DNA of 13,568 nucleotides. It comes from JBMSHD01 sp049416425 (GTDB taxonomy: Bacteria > Pseudomonadota > Gammaproteobacteria > Francisellales > Francisellaceae). Positions 1 through 6,863 of this stretch are shown here, piece after piece (positions within the stretch are counted from its first letter, which is position 1; each line of letters starts with the position of its first letter). Under the pieces are notes generated by a model, which was not told where the DNA came from, ran no database searches, and was given only the letters and a program-made list of their open reading frames with translations. Location of the stretch: assembly GCA_049416425.1 (NCBI GenBank), contig JBMSHD010000061.1, forward strand, positions 1 to 13,568, read 5' to 3'. The translations under genes and the position numbers were made by a program.

Positions 1-513
1 GAGCATGACGCTCTGTATAAAATATCAACTATTTTTTGAGTCTGCGACAGAACCCAAACAAGAACCTCCCCAGATTTATTTGATCAGGCGGCATATAAGA
101 AAAATTATGATGACCTTAGCTCTATACACTCCAGCAAGAATTTTTCCCCTGCAGATTCAAATGCTCAAGGCATTAAATTTAATGAAAAACTACTAAATAA
201 AATTCATGATTTACAAACTAAATATAATGAACTTAAAGTAAATATTCTATCTAATGGCGGCTGGAATGAAGAAATTTTGACCAACATATTATCCAACTCC
301 TATGGAATAGATATCACAGATTTTGCAAATTCAAAAACTATTAGAAAAACATTGGGCTCCTATAAATATTCAAAATATGATCGAAAATCAAAATATATTA
401 GGAAGACAGCTACAAATTATAGAAACTCAATGTTAATAGATGACCGAGCTGGAGATATAAAAGGAGCAAAATACAATAACATTTACTATATACGTTCTCA
501 AGAGCTATGGTGA
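1..513 (+). pseudogene. 3' remnant of an unrecognised AT-rich gene, probably frameshifted
   Basis: I do not recognise this gene. Frame 1 is open from 40 to the TGA at 511-513 (157 residues). It has no ATG or GTG, and its first usable start is a TTG at 277, so the upstream part looks like the inside of a longer gene. Frame 1 also reads sensibly from 1 to 36 (EHDALYKISTIF) before a TGA at 37-39. Removing one T from the T6 run (32-37) passes into frame 2 (ESATEPKQEPP), and adding one C to the C4 run (68-71) returns to frame 1 (DLFDQAAYKKNYDDL). The joined product is hydrophilic, rich in Asn, Lys, Tyr and Ser, with a possible helical stretch (KLLNKIHDLQTKYNELK) and no membrane segment. The DNA is much more AT-rich than the rest of the window, which suggests acquisition. 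The gene starts outside the window. The two indels could be decay or homopolymer read errors. Confidence 0.5.
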
Positions 514-514
514 C

Positions 515-565
515 TGAGTTACCCCTGGTTTTGGGACACAAATCCCCAAAACCAGGGGTAGCTCA
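515..565. repeat. Long hairpin: 21-bp arms, 9-nt loop
   Basis: Bases 515-535 pair with 545-565. Sixteen pairs are perfect (TACCCCTGGTTTTGGG at 520-535), then comes one T-G pair and four more perfect pairs. It starts two bases after the stop of the AT-rich remnant. No T-run follows on either strand, so a standard intrinsic terminator is not clearly supported. A decayed relative lies at 3516-3564, which suggests a dispersed repeat or an element end. Confidence 0.75.
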
Positions 566-646
566 AGATTTCACAGTGGTTATATATGGGAAGTTATTTT
601 GCGCACATTCCTCAGTGCATAAGCAGACATATGGTTCTATCTCACA

Positions 647-671
647 CGTTGACTAACTGGATTAATCAACG
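647..671 (-). terminator. Possible weak terminator hairpin at the ALDH stop codon
   Basis: Bases 647-656 pair with 662-671, with one mismatch and a 5-nt loop (ctgga). The stem includes the aldehyde dehydrogenase stop codon. No T-run follows on the minus strand, so this is at best a weak or factor-assisted terminator. Confidence 0.25.
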
Positions 672-2081
672 CAGAAAAATTCGTAAAAACCAGGAAAAAA
701 ATTTGCCATACGGCGGATACAATAACGTCGCCGAATTGAACCTGCCGCGCTGAAAAACACTTTTGATATTGCTGAAAGTCTCAAAACCTTCTCGCCCATG
801 ATATCGCCCCATACCCGATGCTCCAACTCCACCAAACGGTAAATCACTCTGTGCCACATGCATAATGGCATCGTTGAAGCACACCCCTCCAGAGTGTGTT
901 TCATTTAACAGTCGTCGCTGTAACTGCTTATCGCTGGTGAACGCATACAAGGCCAATGGCCGATCCTGAGCGTTGATTCTATCAAACACCTCTTCGATCG
1001 CATCATAGGTGATAACAGGCAAAATAAAACCAAAAATTTCATCACGCATCAAGCCACTATCGTCACTTGGGTTCATCACCAGCGTCAAGGCTGCTTTTTT
1101 ACCATCTGCGGTCTTTTCAAGTGGCACAATGTTGAGGGCACATTCTTTTGCTTCAGTCAGATAGGTTTGAAGGCGCTCAAATTGCTCGTCAGTAATGATT
1201 TGACTATATTGGTGATTGTGTGAAAAATCAGGATAAAGCCGCCTAAATTGCTTGTCCATCTGTTCAACAAATCCCTGTAGGCGATGCCTTGGAAGCAAAA
1301 CATAATCCGGTGCGATACAAGTCTGGCCGCTGTTGATCGACTTGGCAAAACTAATGACACGTGCCGCTTTATCAAGCGGGTAATGTTCATCGATAACCGT
1401 CGGCGACTTTCCCCCTAGCTCTAATGTCACCGGAGTGAGGTTTTCGCTGGCGGCCGCCATAACTTTTTTACCAATAGCTGTAGAACCCGTAAATAATAAA
1501 TGATTAAATGGCAGCCGAGAAAAGGCATCAGCCACCTTGACATCACCTGCGATAATCGCCACCCAGTCGCTAAAGTATTGTTTGCATAATTTATCCAGCA
1601 GAGTCGCCACATGCGGTGAATATTCCGAACATTTAATCAAGCTGCGATTGCCGGCCGCCAGACTGTAAATCAGCGGTGAGAAAGCCAAAAACAGCGGATA
1701 ATTCCATGGCACGACGATACCGATAACGCCTTTTGGCTGATAATAGACATAATTTTTAGCGGGCTGGAAAATAAGAGTCACTTTACGACGCCGCGGTTTC
1801 ATCCAGTCTTTGAGCTGTTTTAGCACATAGTCTATGGATTTGATAAGCGGAAATAACTCCAGCATCAGCGTCTCCTCATCCGCTCTATGTCCAAAATCAC
1901 GACTGACAGCCTCACATAATGCCCCCTTTTCGCAAAGCAGCATTTTTTTCAAATCCTGTAACAGTCGAATTCGAGTCTTATAAAAGGGATAAGGATCATG
2001 GCGATAGCGATCCTGATAATGGGAAAAAATAGTATCAAGTTTCATCATGTCATTGCTATGCTTCACAAAATCGGTTGACAT
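666..2081 (-). CDS. Class-3 aldehyde dehydrogenase, coniferyl-aldehyde dehydrogenase type
   Basis: NAD(P)-dependent oxidation of an aldehyde to its acid. Landmarks in this 471-residue protein: VVPWNYPL with the conserved Asn127, the cofactor-binding FTGSTAIG (197-204), LELGGKSP with catalytic Glu221, NSGQTCIAPDY with catalytic Cys255, and EIFG at 348-351. Length and motif spacing fit the class-3 group, in which bacterial coniferyl aldehyde dehydrogenases and fatty aldehyde dehydrogenases fall. The last ~17 residues (YPPYGKFFSWFLRIFLR) are aromatic and basic, so the C-terminus may lie on the membrane. The substrate cannot be read from the sequence; long-chain or aromatic aldehydes are likely. 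The start at 2081 overlaps the preceding acetyltransferase by 26 bases and has AGGA only 2 bases upstream. A start at Met12 (2048) would avoid the overlap but has no clear ribosome site. The two genes are probably co-transcribed. Confidence 0.9.
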   Translation of the reverse strand: MSTDFVKHSNDMMKLDTIFSHYQDRYRHDPYPFYKTRIRLLQDLKKMLLCEKGALCEAVSRDFGHRADEETLMLELFPLIKSIDYVLKQLKDWMKPRRRKVTLIFQPAKNYVYYQPKGVIGIVVPWNYPLFLAFSPLIYSLAAGNRSLIKCSEYSPHVATLLDKLCKQYFSDWVAIIAGDVKVADAFSRLPFNHLLFTGSTAIGKKVMAAASENLTPVTLELGGKSPTVIDEHYPLDKAARVISFAKSINSGQTCIAPDYVLLPRHRLQGFVEQMDKQFRRLYPDFSHNHQYSQIITDEQFERLQTYLTEAKECALNIVPLEKTADGKKAALTLVMNPSDDSGLMRDEIFGFILPVITYDAIEEVFDRINAQDRPLALYAFTSDKQLQRRLLNETHSGGVCFNDAIMHVAQSDLPFGGVGASGMGRYHGREGFETFSNIKSVFQRGRFNSATLLYPPYGKFFSWFLRIFLR

Positions 2082-2610
2082 ATTCCTGTTTCAACATCGA
2101 ATAGACCGCATGATCAAAAAAGACACCTCCCACCTTCTCCTCAGCTCTCAAGATACCATCGAGGTGAAAACCCAGACGCTCAGGAATGGCTCGACTTTTA
2201 CTATTCTGAGTGGCACAGTTGATGCGAATTTTATTCATATTCAACACATTGAAACCATAGTCAAGCAAAGCAGTAACACAACAGCTCATAATACCCAGTC
2301 CATTATAATTCCTGGCCAGCCAATAACCAATTATCGCCGTTTGCAGCGTATGATCAAGCTGATTGTAACTGATATTGCCGACATAGTTATCCCGATAGAT
2401 TATTTTAAAATTCAAGGCACGATTGTCCTTATGCTGCTGCTCGGCCAATTTGACGAACTGTTCAATACCTGCTCGAGAAAAAGCCTCTCCCGCCCAAGGC
2501 ATCCATGGCAGAAGATGTAGACGATTTGCCGATGTCAACGCAAAAATGGACTCGACATCCTTGGCTTGAATCAATTCCAGTCGAATCTTATTTGCCACTT
2601 TTATAATCAT
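2056..2610 (-). CDS. GNAT acetyltransferase, RimJ/RimL-like
   Basis: Acetyl-CoA-dependent N-acetyltransferase of 184 residues, the usual size for the RimJ/RimL/SpeG-like branch. The N-terminal part (IRLELIQAKDVESIF, TSANRLHLLPWMPW) is typical of this branch. The acetyl-CoA pyrophosphate loop is GYWLARNYNGLGIM (95-108), and NSKSRAIPERLGF (136-148) matches the usual N.SR..AEKLGF motif that closes the fold. Members modify ribosomal protein N-termini, polyamines or small molecules, and the acceptor here cannot be read from the sequence. A strong ribosome site (AAAGGAGG, 6 bases upstream) fixes the start at 2610. It is the first gene of a probable pair with the aldehyde dehydrogenase, whose start overlaps its 3' end. 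Confidence 0.85.
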   Translation of the reverse strand: MIIKVANKIRLELIQAKDVESIFALTSANRLHLLPWMPWAGEAFSRAGIEQFVKLAEQQHKDNRALNFKIIYRDNYVGNISYNQLDHTLQTAIIGYWLARNYNGLGIMSCCVTALLDYGFNVLNMNKIRINCATQNSKSRAIPERLGFHLDGILRAEEKVGGVFFDHAVYSMLKQEYVNRFCEA

Positions 2611-2715
2611 AATCAGCCTCCTTTACCCTTTTTGCCTCTTTCATTTGACTCTCGCATTCACAATTCAAGCGGTTGACAAAATTAATTTAGCAACCTTGTT
2701 TTTGGCTTTGGGCAT

Positions 2716-2743
2716 TTGCAAGTCAACAAAACCCGTATATGCT
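2716..2743 (+). promoter_or_regulatory. Candidate sigma-70 promoter for the gamma-carbonic anhydrase-like gene
   Basis: TTGCAA at 2716-2721 and TATGCT at 2738-2743, 16 bases apart, each 4/6 to consensus. TATATT follows directly at 2743-2748. Transcription would begin near 2750, just before the chosen start. This makes a TTG start inside the promoter at 2716 unlikely. Confidence 0.35.
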
Positions 2744-2781
2744 ATATTGCATGTTTTTATCGAAAAATGAAATCAAAAATC

Positions 2782-3315
2782 ATGAAAAATATACGTCCAT
2801 TTAACCAAATCACCCCAGAAATCGCGCCATCAGCCTATGTTGATCCGGCGGCAACGATTATCGGCAATGTCAGCATTGGCAATGATTCCTCCATCTGGCC
2901 GAATGTCTCCATCCGTGGTGATCTCTTGAAAATCAGCATCGGCAACAACAGCAATGTTCAGGATAACTCTGTCATTCACACCACTCGATTTTATGATAAA
3001 AGCGGCAAGGGTTTTGACGTCGTCGTTGGCGATGGGGTCACCATTGGTCACAGCGTTACCTTGCACGGCTGCCACATCGGCAATCGAGTACTTGTTGGCA
3101 TGGGTGCGATTGTACTCGATGGCGTAGTCGTTGAAGATGATGTCATGATTGCCGCCGGCAGTGTGGTGACGCCTGGCAAGAGGCTTCAATCAGGTTATCT
3201 GTATCTGGGATCTCCGGCAAAACAAGCACGTGCATTAACCGATGCCGAGAAAGACATGATCAAAAAAAATGCCATCGATTATGTCGAGACGAAAAATCAA
3301 TACCAGATAGGATAA
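2782..3315 (+). CDS. yrdA: Gamma-carbonic anhydrase-like protein, YrdA family
   Basis: Left-handed beta-helix protein of 177 residues, probably a cytoplasmic trimer. The hexapeptide-repeat pattern runs from about residue 22 to 132. The three histidines expected to bind metal are present: His66 (NVQDNSVIH), His90 (VTIGH) and His95 (VTLHGC). Arg45 and Asp47 (IRGD) and Gln60 are also kept. GSPAKQ.R.LTD.EK near the C-terminus is diagnostic of YrdA, and the protein aligns along its length with E. coli YrdA from the PF motif onward. Family members bind zinc or related metals, but for many of them carbonic anhydrase activity is unproven. I chose ATG 2782 (MKNIRPFNQ); ATG 2767 is the alternative, and neither has a clear ribosome site. 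The gene stands alone, and an inverted-repeat arm starts directly after its stop. Confidence 0.88.
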   Translation: MKNIRPFNQITPEIAPSAYVDPAATIIGNVSIGNDSSIWPNVSIRGDLLKISIGNNSNVQDNSVIHTTRFYDKSGKGFDVVVGDGVTIGHSVTLHGCHIGNRVLVGMGAIVLDGVVVEDDVMIAAGSVVTPGKRLQSGYLYLGSPAKQARALTDAEKDMIKKNAIDYVETKNQYQIG

Positions 3316-3458
3316 CCGACATTCCACACCACAGTAATTTTTATGATCAATTGAGAAAAAAATGATTCGAAAAGCGGAGTTTATTGAGTGATAAATGAGT
3401 ATTTGAGAATTCTTTTTGACAAAAAGTGAACAAAAAAGGCAAAGGTGCGGAATGTCGG
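3316..3458. repeat. 143-bp segment bounded by 15-bp inverted repeats
   Basis: CCGACATTCCACACC at 3316-3330 is matched in inverted orientation by GGTGCGGAATGTCGG at 3444-3458, with one mismatch in 15. The left arm starts directly after the stop of the preceding gene. Inside is AT-rich DNA with a small perfect hairpin, CTTTTT-GAC-AAAAAG at 3412-3426. No gene is supported inside. The shape recalls a miniature non-autonomous element or a large bidirectional stem. I saw no flanking target duplication. Confidence 0.5.
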
Positions 3459-3628
3459 GGATAATGTCTGAAAATAGGTTGCCCTTCAACAAGATAGCTG
3501 ATGCATTTTATTATGGCCCACCCCTAATTTTTGAGGCACGAACCCAAAAAACAAGGTAGGTCATTGTTGAGCGCTCTCATGACTGATACACTATATCACT
3601 ACCTATTAAGAAAATATGAAATCACTTC
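3459..3628. other. Gene-free remainder of the yrdA-lolB gap
   Basis: With 3316-3458 this completes a 313-base gap without a gene. It holds the decayed hairpin copy at 3516-3564 and presumably the lolB promoter. The only promoter-like pieces are TTGAGC (3567-3572) and TATATC (3592-3597), whose 19-base spacing is too long to call with confidence. Confidence 0.5.
3516..3564. repeat. Decayed copy of the 515-565 hairpin
   Basis: This segment shares ACCCCT, a TTTT run, CAC.AA.CCC.AAAA, AGG, TAG and TCA with the 515-565 hairpin, in the same order and nearly the same spacing. Its own arms now pair only imperfectly. A common origin is inferred from hand alignment. Confidence 0.4.
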
Positions 3629-4258
3629 ATGAGATACATCAAAACCCTTGGTTATTTCGCTGTATTGACCTGCTCAACACTGTTGATCTCAGCCTGCAGC
3701 ACTCTGCCATCGACACAGATCCCTGCCAGCGCCAATCCAAATTTAAGCTGGCAGGATTATCAAACGGCACTTCAATCCCTTCAACACTGGGAAGCCAGCG
3801 GCATCGTCGGAGTACGTATGAATAATCACGGCGACTCGGCAAACTTCATCTGGCGGCAGAATAAGGATGAATTCTATCTGCAGATCTATGGCCCTTTGGG
3901 CATCGGCAGCACGATCTTCAGTGGCAGAGCAAACGATGTCACCATGACCGACAGCGACGGCATCAAAACACATGCTACCTCGTTGAGAGCCTTGATGGAT
4001 AAAAAATTGGGCTGGCATCTGCCAATTGATGGGCTGTATTACTGGGTACGCGGATTGCCAGAGCCTGGCATGCCCTATAAACAAAGCTTAAACAGCCAGG
4101 GGTTATCGGCAATGATCATCCAAAATCAATGGCAAACCCAGTTTGAGAACTATGCGCTATTTGAGAATCAATACCCACTGGCACAGAAGATTCGCATGCA
4201 ATACGGCGATCTTTTACAACTAACCGCCATTATCAAACTGTGGAAAATAAATCAATGA
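3629..4258 (+). CDS. lolB: Outer-membrane lipoprotein LolB
   Basis: LolB receives lipoproteins from the periplasmic carrier LolA and inserts them into the inner leaflet of the outer membrane. The 209-residue precursor has a lipoprotein signal peptide (basic MRYIK, hydrophobic core, lipobox LISA-C) with Cys23 as the lipidated residue. Ser follows the Cys rather than Asp, which suits outer-membrane sorting. The mature part matches LolB: W..SG..GVR near the start of the barrel, NFIWRQ, YGPLGIGS, the hydrophobic loop region, and the LPIDGLYYWVRGLP segment. The stop overlaps the ispE start as ATGA, and lolB-ispE-tRNA-Gln is a familiar gammaproteobacterial order. hemA, which often lies divergent upstream, is absent. 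The ribosome site is weak (AAGAAAA). Confidence 0.92.
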   Translation: MRYIKTLGYFAVLTCSTLLISACSTLPSTQIPASANPNLSWQDYQTALQSLQHWEASGIVGVRMNNHGDSANFIWRQNKDEFYLQIYGPLGIGSTIFSGRANDVTMTDSDGIKTHATSLRALMDKKLGWHLPIDGLYYWVRGLPEPGMPYKQSLNSQGLSAMIIQNQWQTQFENYALFENQYPLAQKIRMQYGDLLQLTAIIKLWKINQ

Positions 4259-5082
4259 TCAGCTATCCAAGCTATGCCAAGATCAATCTGTTTCTTCATA
4301 TAACCGGCAAACGAAGTGATGGCTATCATAATCTTCAGACCTGGTTTCAGTTTATCGATCTCAAGGATTCTCTCAGCTTCTCAAAAAATAATAGTAATAC
4401 AATAACACTGCAGAGCGATCTCGCCATTTGTAACGATGAAGATAACCTGATTCTACGCGCGGCAAAACTCATCCAACCTCATGCCAAAGACATCAGCGGC
4501 ATGGATATAAACATTGAAAAACATATTCCGATGGGTGCGGGTCTTGGTGGTGGCAGCAGCAACGCCGCCACCACCCTTATCGCCTTGAATCACTTATGGC
4601 AATGCGGACTTACTCATAACCAGCTCTCGCTACTTGGAAAAACGCTCGGGGCTGACGTGCCGATTTTTCTGTTTCAAAAGGCCGCCTGGGCCGAAGGCAT
4701 CGGTGAGATTCTTACCCCAAAACCCTATATCGAACAGCATGCTTTGATCATGACTCCAAGATTTCACGCCTCCACGGCGATGCTGTTCAATCATCCAAAG
4801 CTCCATAAACATAGCCCTCTTTTGAAAAATGAGACCATCCATGATATCGGCGAGCTTGACAATGTATTTTTGCCGATATTGCAAGACCTATTGCCTGAGA
4901 TTGATGATTATTTCAAAGATCTGCCGGATAAAGCATCACTGCGTCTAAGCGGCACCGGCAGCTCATTCTATCTGCTTGGATCAGATATTGAGCGACTCAG
5001 GGAAAATCAGAAAAAATTACAAAAACATGTTGACAGCTGGATAGTGAAAACAGTAAACTTTGCACCTGTTGAGGAGATGTGA
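4255..5082 (+). CDS. ispE: 4-diphosphocytidyl-2-C-methyl-D-erythritol kinase
   Basis: Phosphorylates the 2-hydroxyl of CDP-methylerythritol with ATP in the MEP isoprenoid pathway; cytoplasmic GHMP kinase. Landmarks in the 275-residue protein: YAKINLFL with catalytic Lys9, the glycine-rich ATP loop PMGAGLGGGSSNAA (92-105), LGADVPIFL with catalytic Asp134, and the C-terminal SGTGSS loop (232-237). Length is normal for the family. I chose ATG 4255, which overlaps the lolB stop as ATGA and implies translational coupling. An in-frame GTG at 4240 has no ribosome site and would add five residues not typical of the family. tRNA-Gln follows after 25 bases and is probably on the same transcript. Confidence 0.95.
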   Translation: MISYPSYAKINLFLHITGKRSDGYHNLQTWFQFIDLKDSLSFSKNNSNTITLQSDLAICNDEDNLILRAAKLIQPHAKDISGMDINIEKHIPMGAGLGGGSSNAATTLIALNHLWQCGLTHNQLSLLGKTLGADVPIFLFQKAAWAEGIGEILTPKPYIEQHALIMTPRFHASTAMLFNHPKLHKHSPLLKNETIHDIGELDNVFLPILQDLLPEIDDYFKDLPDKASLRLSGTGSSFYLLGSDIERLRENQKKLQKHVDSWIVKTVNFAPVEEM

Positions 5083-5107
5083 AAACATCGATTCAACCAA
5101 GGCTAAT

Positions 5108-5182
5108 TGGGCTGTCGCCAAGCGGTAAGGCAACGGGTTTTGATCCCGTCATACCCAGGTTCGAATCCTGGCAGCCCAGCCA
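5108..5182 (+). tRNA. glnU-like: tRNA-Gln(TTG)
   Basis: Complete cloverleaf with encoded CCA. Acceptor arm TGGGCTG (5108-5114) pairs with CAGCCCA (5172-5178), followed by discriminator G5179 and CCA (5180-5182). The anticodon stem ACGGG/CCCGT (5133-5137, 5145-5149) encloses TTTTGAT with anticodon TTG at 5140-5142, which reads CAA and, by wobble, CAG. The T-arm is CCCAGGTTCGAATCCTGGC-like. The sequence closely resembles E. coli tRNA-Gln(UUG). The convergent prpB stop lies only 4 bases away, so the primary transcript probably runs antisense into prpB. Confidence 0.97.
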
Positions 5183-5186
5183 TCTC

Positions 5187-6050
5187 TTATTTATCGCTTT
5201 TATTCACCATCGTATCCACCCGAGATTCAAAGGTCTGGTAATCCAGAATATCATACAACTCTTGACGCGTCTGCATCGAGGCAATAAGGCTTTGTTGTGA
5301 CCCTTGCTGCAAAATGGTATCCAAAGTAACCTGAGCAGCTTGATTCATCATTCTGCCCAGTGTTACCGGATACAACGCCATCTTAATACCAGCCTGATCT
5401 AACTGAGACTGACTGAAGCAAGGCGTCTGACCAAACTCCGTGATATTGGCCAACACCGGTACAGGACAGTTTTTTGCAAAATTTTGAAAATCCTCCAGCC
5501 CTGTCAATCCTTCAGCAAAAATCGCATCCGCCCCAGCATAAACATAGGCATGAGCCCTCTCCATTGCCGCCTCAATCCCCTCCGTTGCAAAACTATCGGT
5601 TCTGGCCATAATCATAAAATCATCACCGGTTCTGCCATCGATACAAGCCTCGATACGATCCTGCATCGCATTGATGCCAACAAGCTTTTTGTTGGGTCTG
5701 TGACCACAGCGCTTTATATCGATTTGATCCTCGATATGTACGCCTTTAGCGCCGGCTTTGATCAATTTTTTCACCGCTCTTGCTGTACCCAAAAGCCCTC
5801 CCCAGCCTGTGTCGATATCAACAAGCAAAGGTAAATCGCACACATCAGTAATGCGATCGACTTCAATTAAGACATTATCCAGAGAGGTCATGCCTAAATC
5901 CGGAATCCCGTATTGATTAGCGGCGATCACACCTCCTGAAAGATAAATGGCTTTGGCGCCAGCTTTTTTCGCCATCATCGCAGTCAACGCCGTTGGCGTG
6001 CCAATAATGGAAAGAATTCCTGGCTGTTTTAATAAGGGTTTAAATGACAT
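5187..6050 (-). CDS. prpB: 2-methylisocitrate lyase
   Basis: Cleaves 2-methylisocitrate to pyruvate and succinate in the methylcitrate cycle for propionate breakdown; Mg2+-dependent member of the isocitrate lyase/PEP mutase superfamily. In this 287-residue protein the signature KRCGH (113-117) supplies catalytic Cys115. Asp58, Asp78 and Asp80 (SLD, DIDTGWGG) correspond to the metal and substrate ligands of enteric PrpB, and YLSGG (36-40) forms the carboxylate-binding loop. MARTDS and NITEFGQTP also match PrpB. The active-site Cys argues against PEP mutase or oxaloacetate decarboxylase. The start at 6050 has a good ribosome site (TTGAGGT). No prpC, acnD or prpR is next to it, so the cycle partners must lie elsewhere or be absent. 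Confidence 0.93.
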   Translation of the reverse strand: MSFKPLLKQPGILSIIGTPTALTAMMAKKAGAKAIYLSGGVIAANQYGIPDLGMTSLDNVLIEVDRITDVCDLPLLVDIDTGWGGLLGTARAVKKLIKAGAKGVHIEDQIDIKRCGHRPNKKLVGINAMQDRIEACIDGRTGDDFMIMARTDSFATEGIEAAMERAHAYVYAGADAIFAEGLTGLEDFQNFAKNCPVPVLANITEFGQTPCFSQSQLDQAGIKMALYPVTLGRMMNQAAQVTLDTILQQGSQQSLIASMQTRQELYDILDYQTFESRVDTMVNKSDK

Positions 6051-6134
6051 TTTTACCTCAAGAATTGTTTATTTTCATTGGCTAAACTCTACCCCTATTG
6101 CCTGATTTTATCCTAATGAAAAAAACTATAGCCG

Positions 6135-6163
6135 ATTTTAGTTTTCTTTAGGATTAAGTTCAA
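6135..6163 (-). promoter_or_regulatory. Candidate sigma-70 promoter of prpB
   Basis: On the minus strand, TTGAAC (6163-6158) and TAAAAT (6140-6135) are 17 bases apart, 4/6 and 5/6 to consensus. This predicts a leader of about 75-80 bases. The promoter lies back to back with the upp promoter, with about 8 bases between their -35 boxes. Confidence 0.4.
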
Positions 6164-6171
6164 AGGCAGTG

Positions 6172-6201
6172 TTGTCAATTAAAACCCTATTGCCATATAC
6201 T
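6172..6201 (+). promoter_or_regulatory. Candidate sigma-70 promoter of upp
   Basis: TTGTCA (6172-6177) and TATACT (6196-6201) are 18 bases apart, each 5/6 to consensus. Transcription would start near 6208, leaving a leader of about 26 bases before ATG 6234. This rules out translation starts at 6201 or 6204. Confidence 0.55.
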
Positions 6202-6233
6202 TGATGGATAATCACCAACTCTATCGGAAAAAC

Positions 6234-6863
6234 ATGAAGATCATCGAAGTTAAACACCCTCTGGTTCAGCATAAAATTGGACTGATGCGCGAGAAGAATA
6301 TCTCGACCAAATCCTTCCGCGAGCTGGCTAAAGAGCTTGCCAATCTCCTGACTTATGAAGCCACCGCCGATTTTGAGCTTGAAACCGTAGAGATAGAAGG
6401 CTGGAATGGCCAAAAGATCAACATCCAGCAGCTACAGGGAAGAAAAGTCACCGTCGTGCCCATCTTAAGAGCAGGACTTGGCATGATGGAAGGCGTCTTG
6501 GAGCACTTGCCAGCCGCTAAGGTTAGCGTCGTTGGTTTCTATCGTGATTAAGAAACCGCAAAACCGGTTCCTTATTATGCCAAATTATGCAAAGACATCG
6601 ATGAGCGCGTCGCTTTGGTTATCGACCCGATGCTGGCCACAGGCGGCACCATGGTCGAAACCATTAAACTCTTGAAGGCAAAAAACTGCAAAGATATCAA
6701 AGTGTTGACATTTGTCTCGGCTCCTGAAGGCATCGCCAACTTAAACGCACATCACCCCGATGTCGCCCTCTATACCGCCGCTATTGATGAGCGGCTCGAT
6801 ACGCATTTCTATATTGTACCAGGCTTAGGTGATGCCGGTGATAAGATCTTTGGCACTATTTAG
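6234..6863 (+). pseudogene. upp: Uracil phosphoribosyltransferase gene interrupted by one TAA codon
   Basis: Upp converts uracil and PRPP to UMP in pyrimidine salvage. From ATG 6234 (GGAAAAAC upstream) the frame matches E. coli Upp along its whole length: MKIIEVKHPLVQHKIGLMRE, STKSFRELA, LLTYEATADFE, VVPILRAGLGMMEGVL, then VVGFYRD. Codon 106 is then TAA (6549-6551). The same frame continues without a gap through ETAKPVPYY, the PRPP-binding loop VIDPMLATGGT, SAPEGI and the C-terminal PGLGDAGDKIFGT, ending at TAG 6861-6863. E. coli has YRNEET where this reads YRD-stop-ET, so a single GAA-to-TAA change explains it. The 105-residue product would lack the PRPP loop and be inactive. If the stop is an error or is read through, the product is a normal 209 residues. 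The 3' end overlaps that of convergent glnS by 8 bases. Confidence 0.9.

Noticed and set aside
2047..2520. Long plus-strand open frame (157 codons) opposite the GNAT gene
   Set aside because: It is antisense to a gene with clear family motifs and a strong ribosome site, has no ribosome site of its own and no recognisable domain.
3235..3492. Minus-strand open frame of 85 codons at the yrdA end and the following gap
   Set aside because: It overlaps the well-supported yrdA 3' end, covers the inverted-repeat segment, and has no ribosome site or family resemblance.
6122..6145. Hairpin AAAACTA...TAGTTTT upstream of prpB, as a terminator or operator
   Set aside because: The stem is 7 bp with only one G-C pair and overlaps the prpB -10 region. 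Such AT-rich inverted repeats arise easily by chance.
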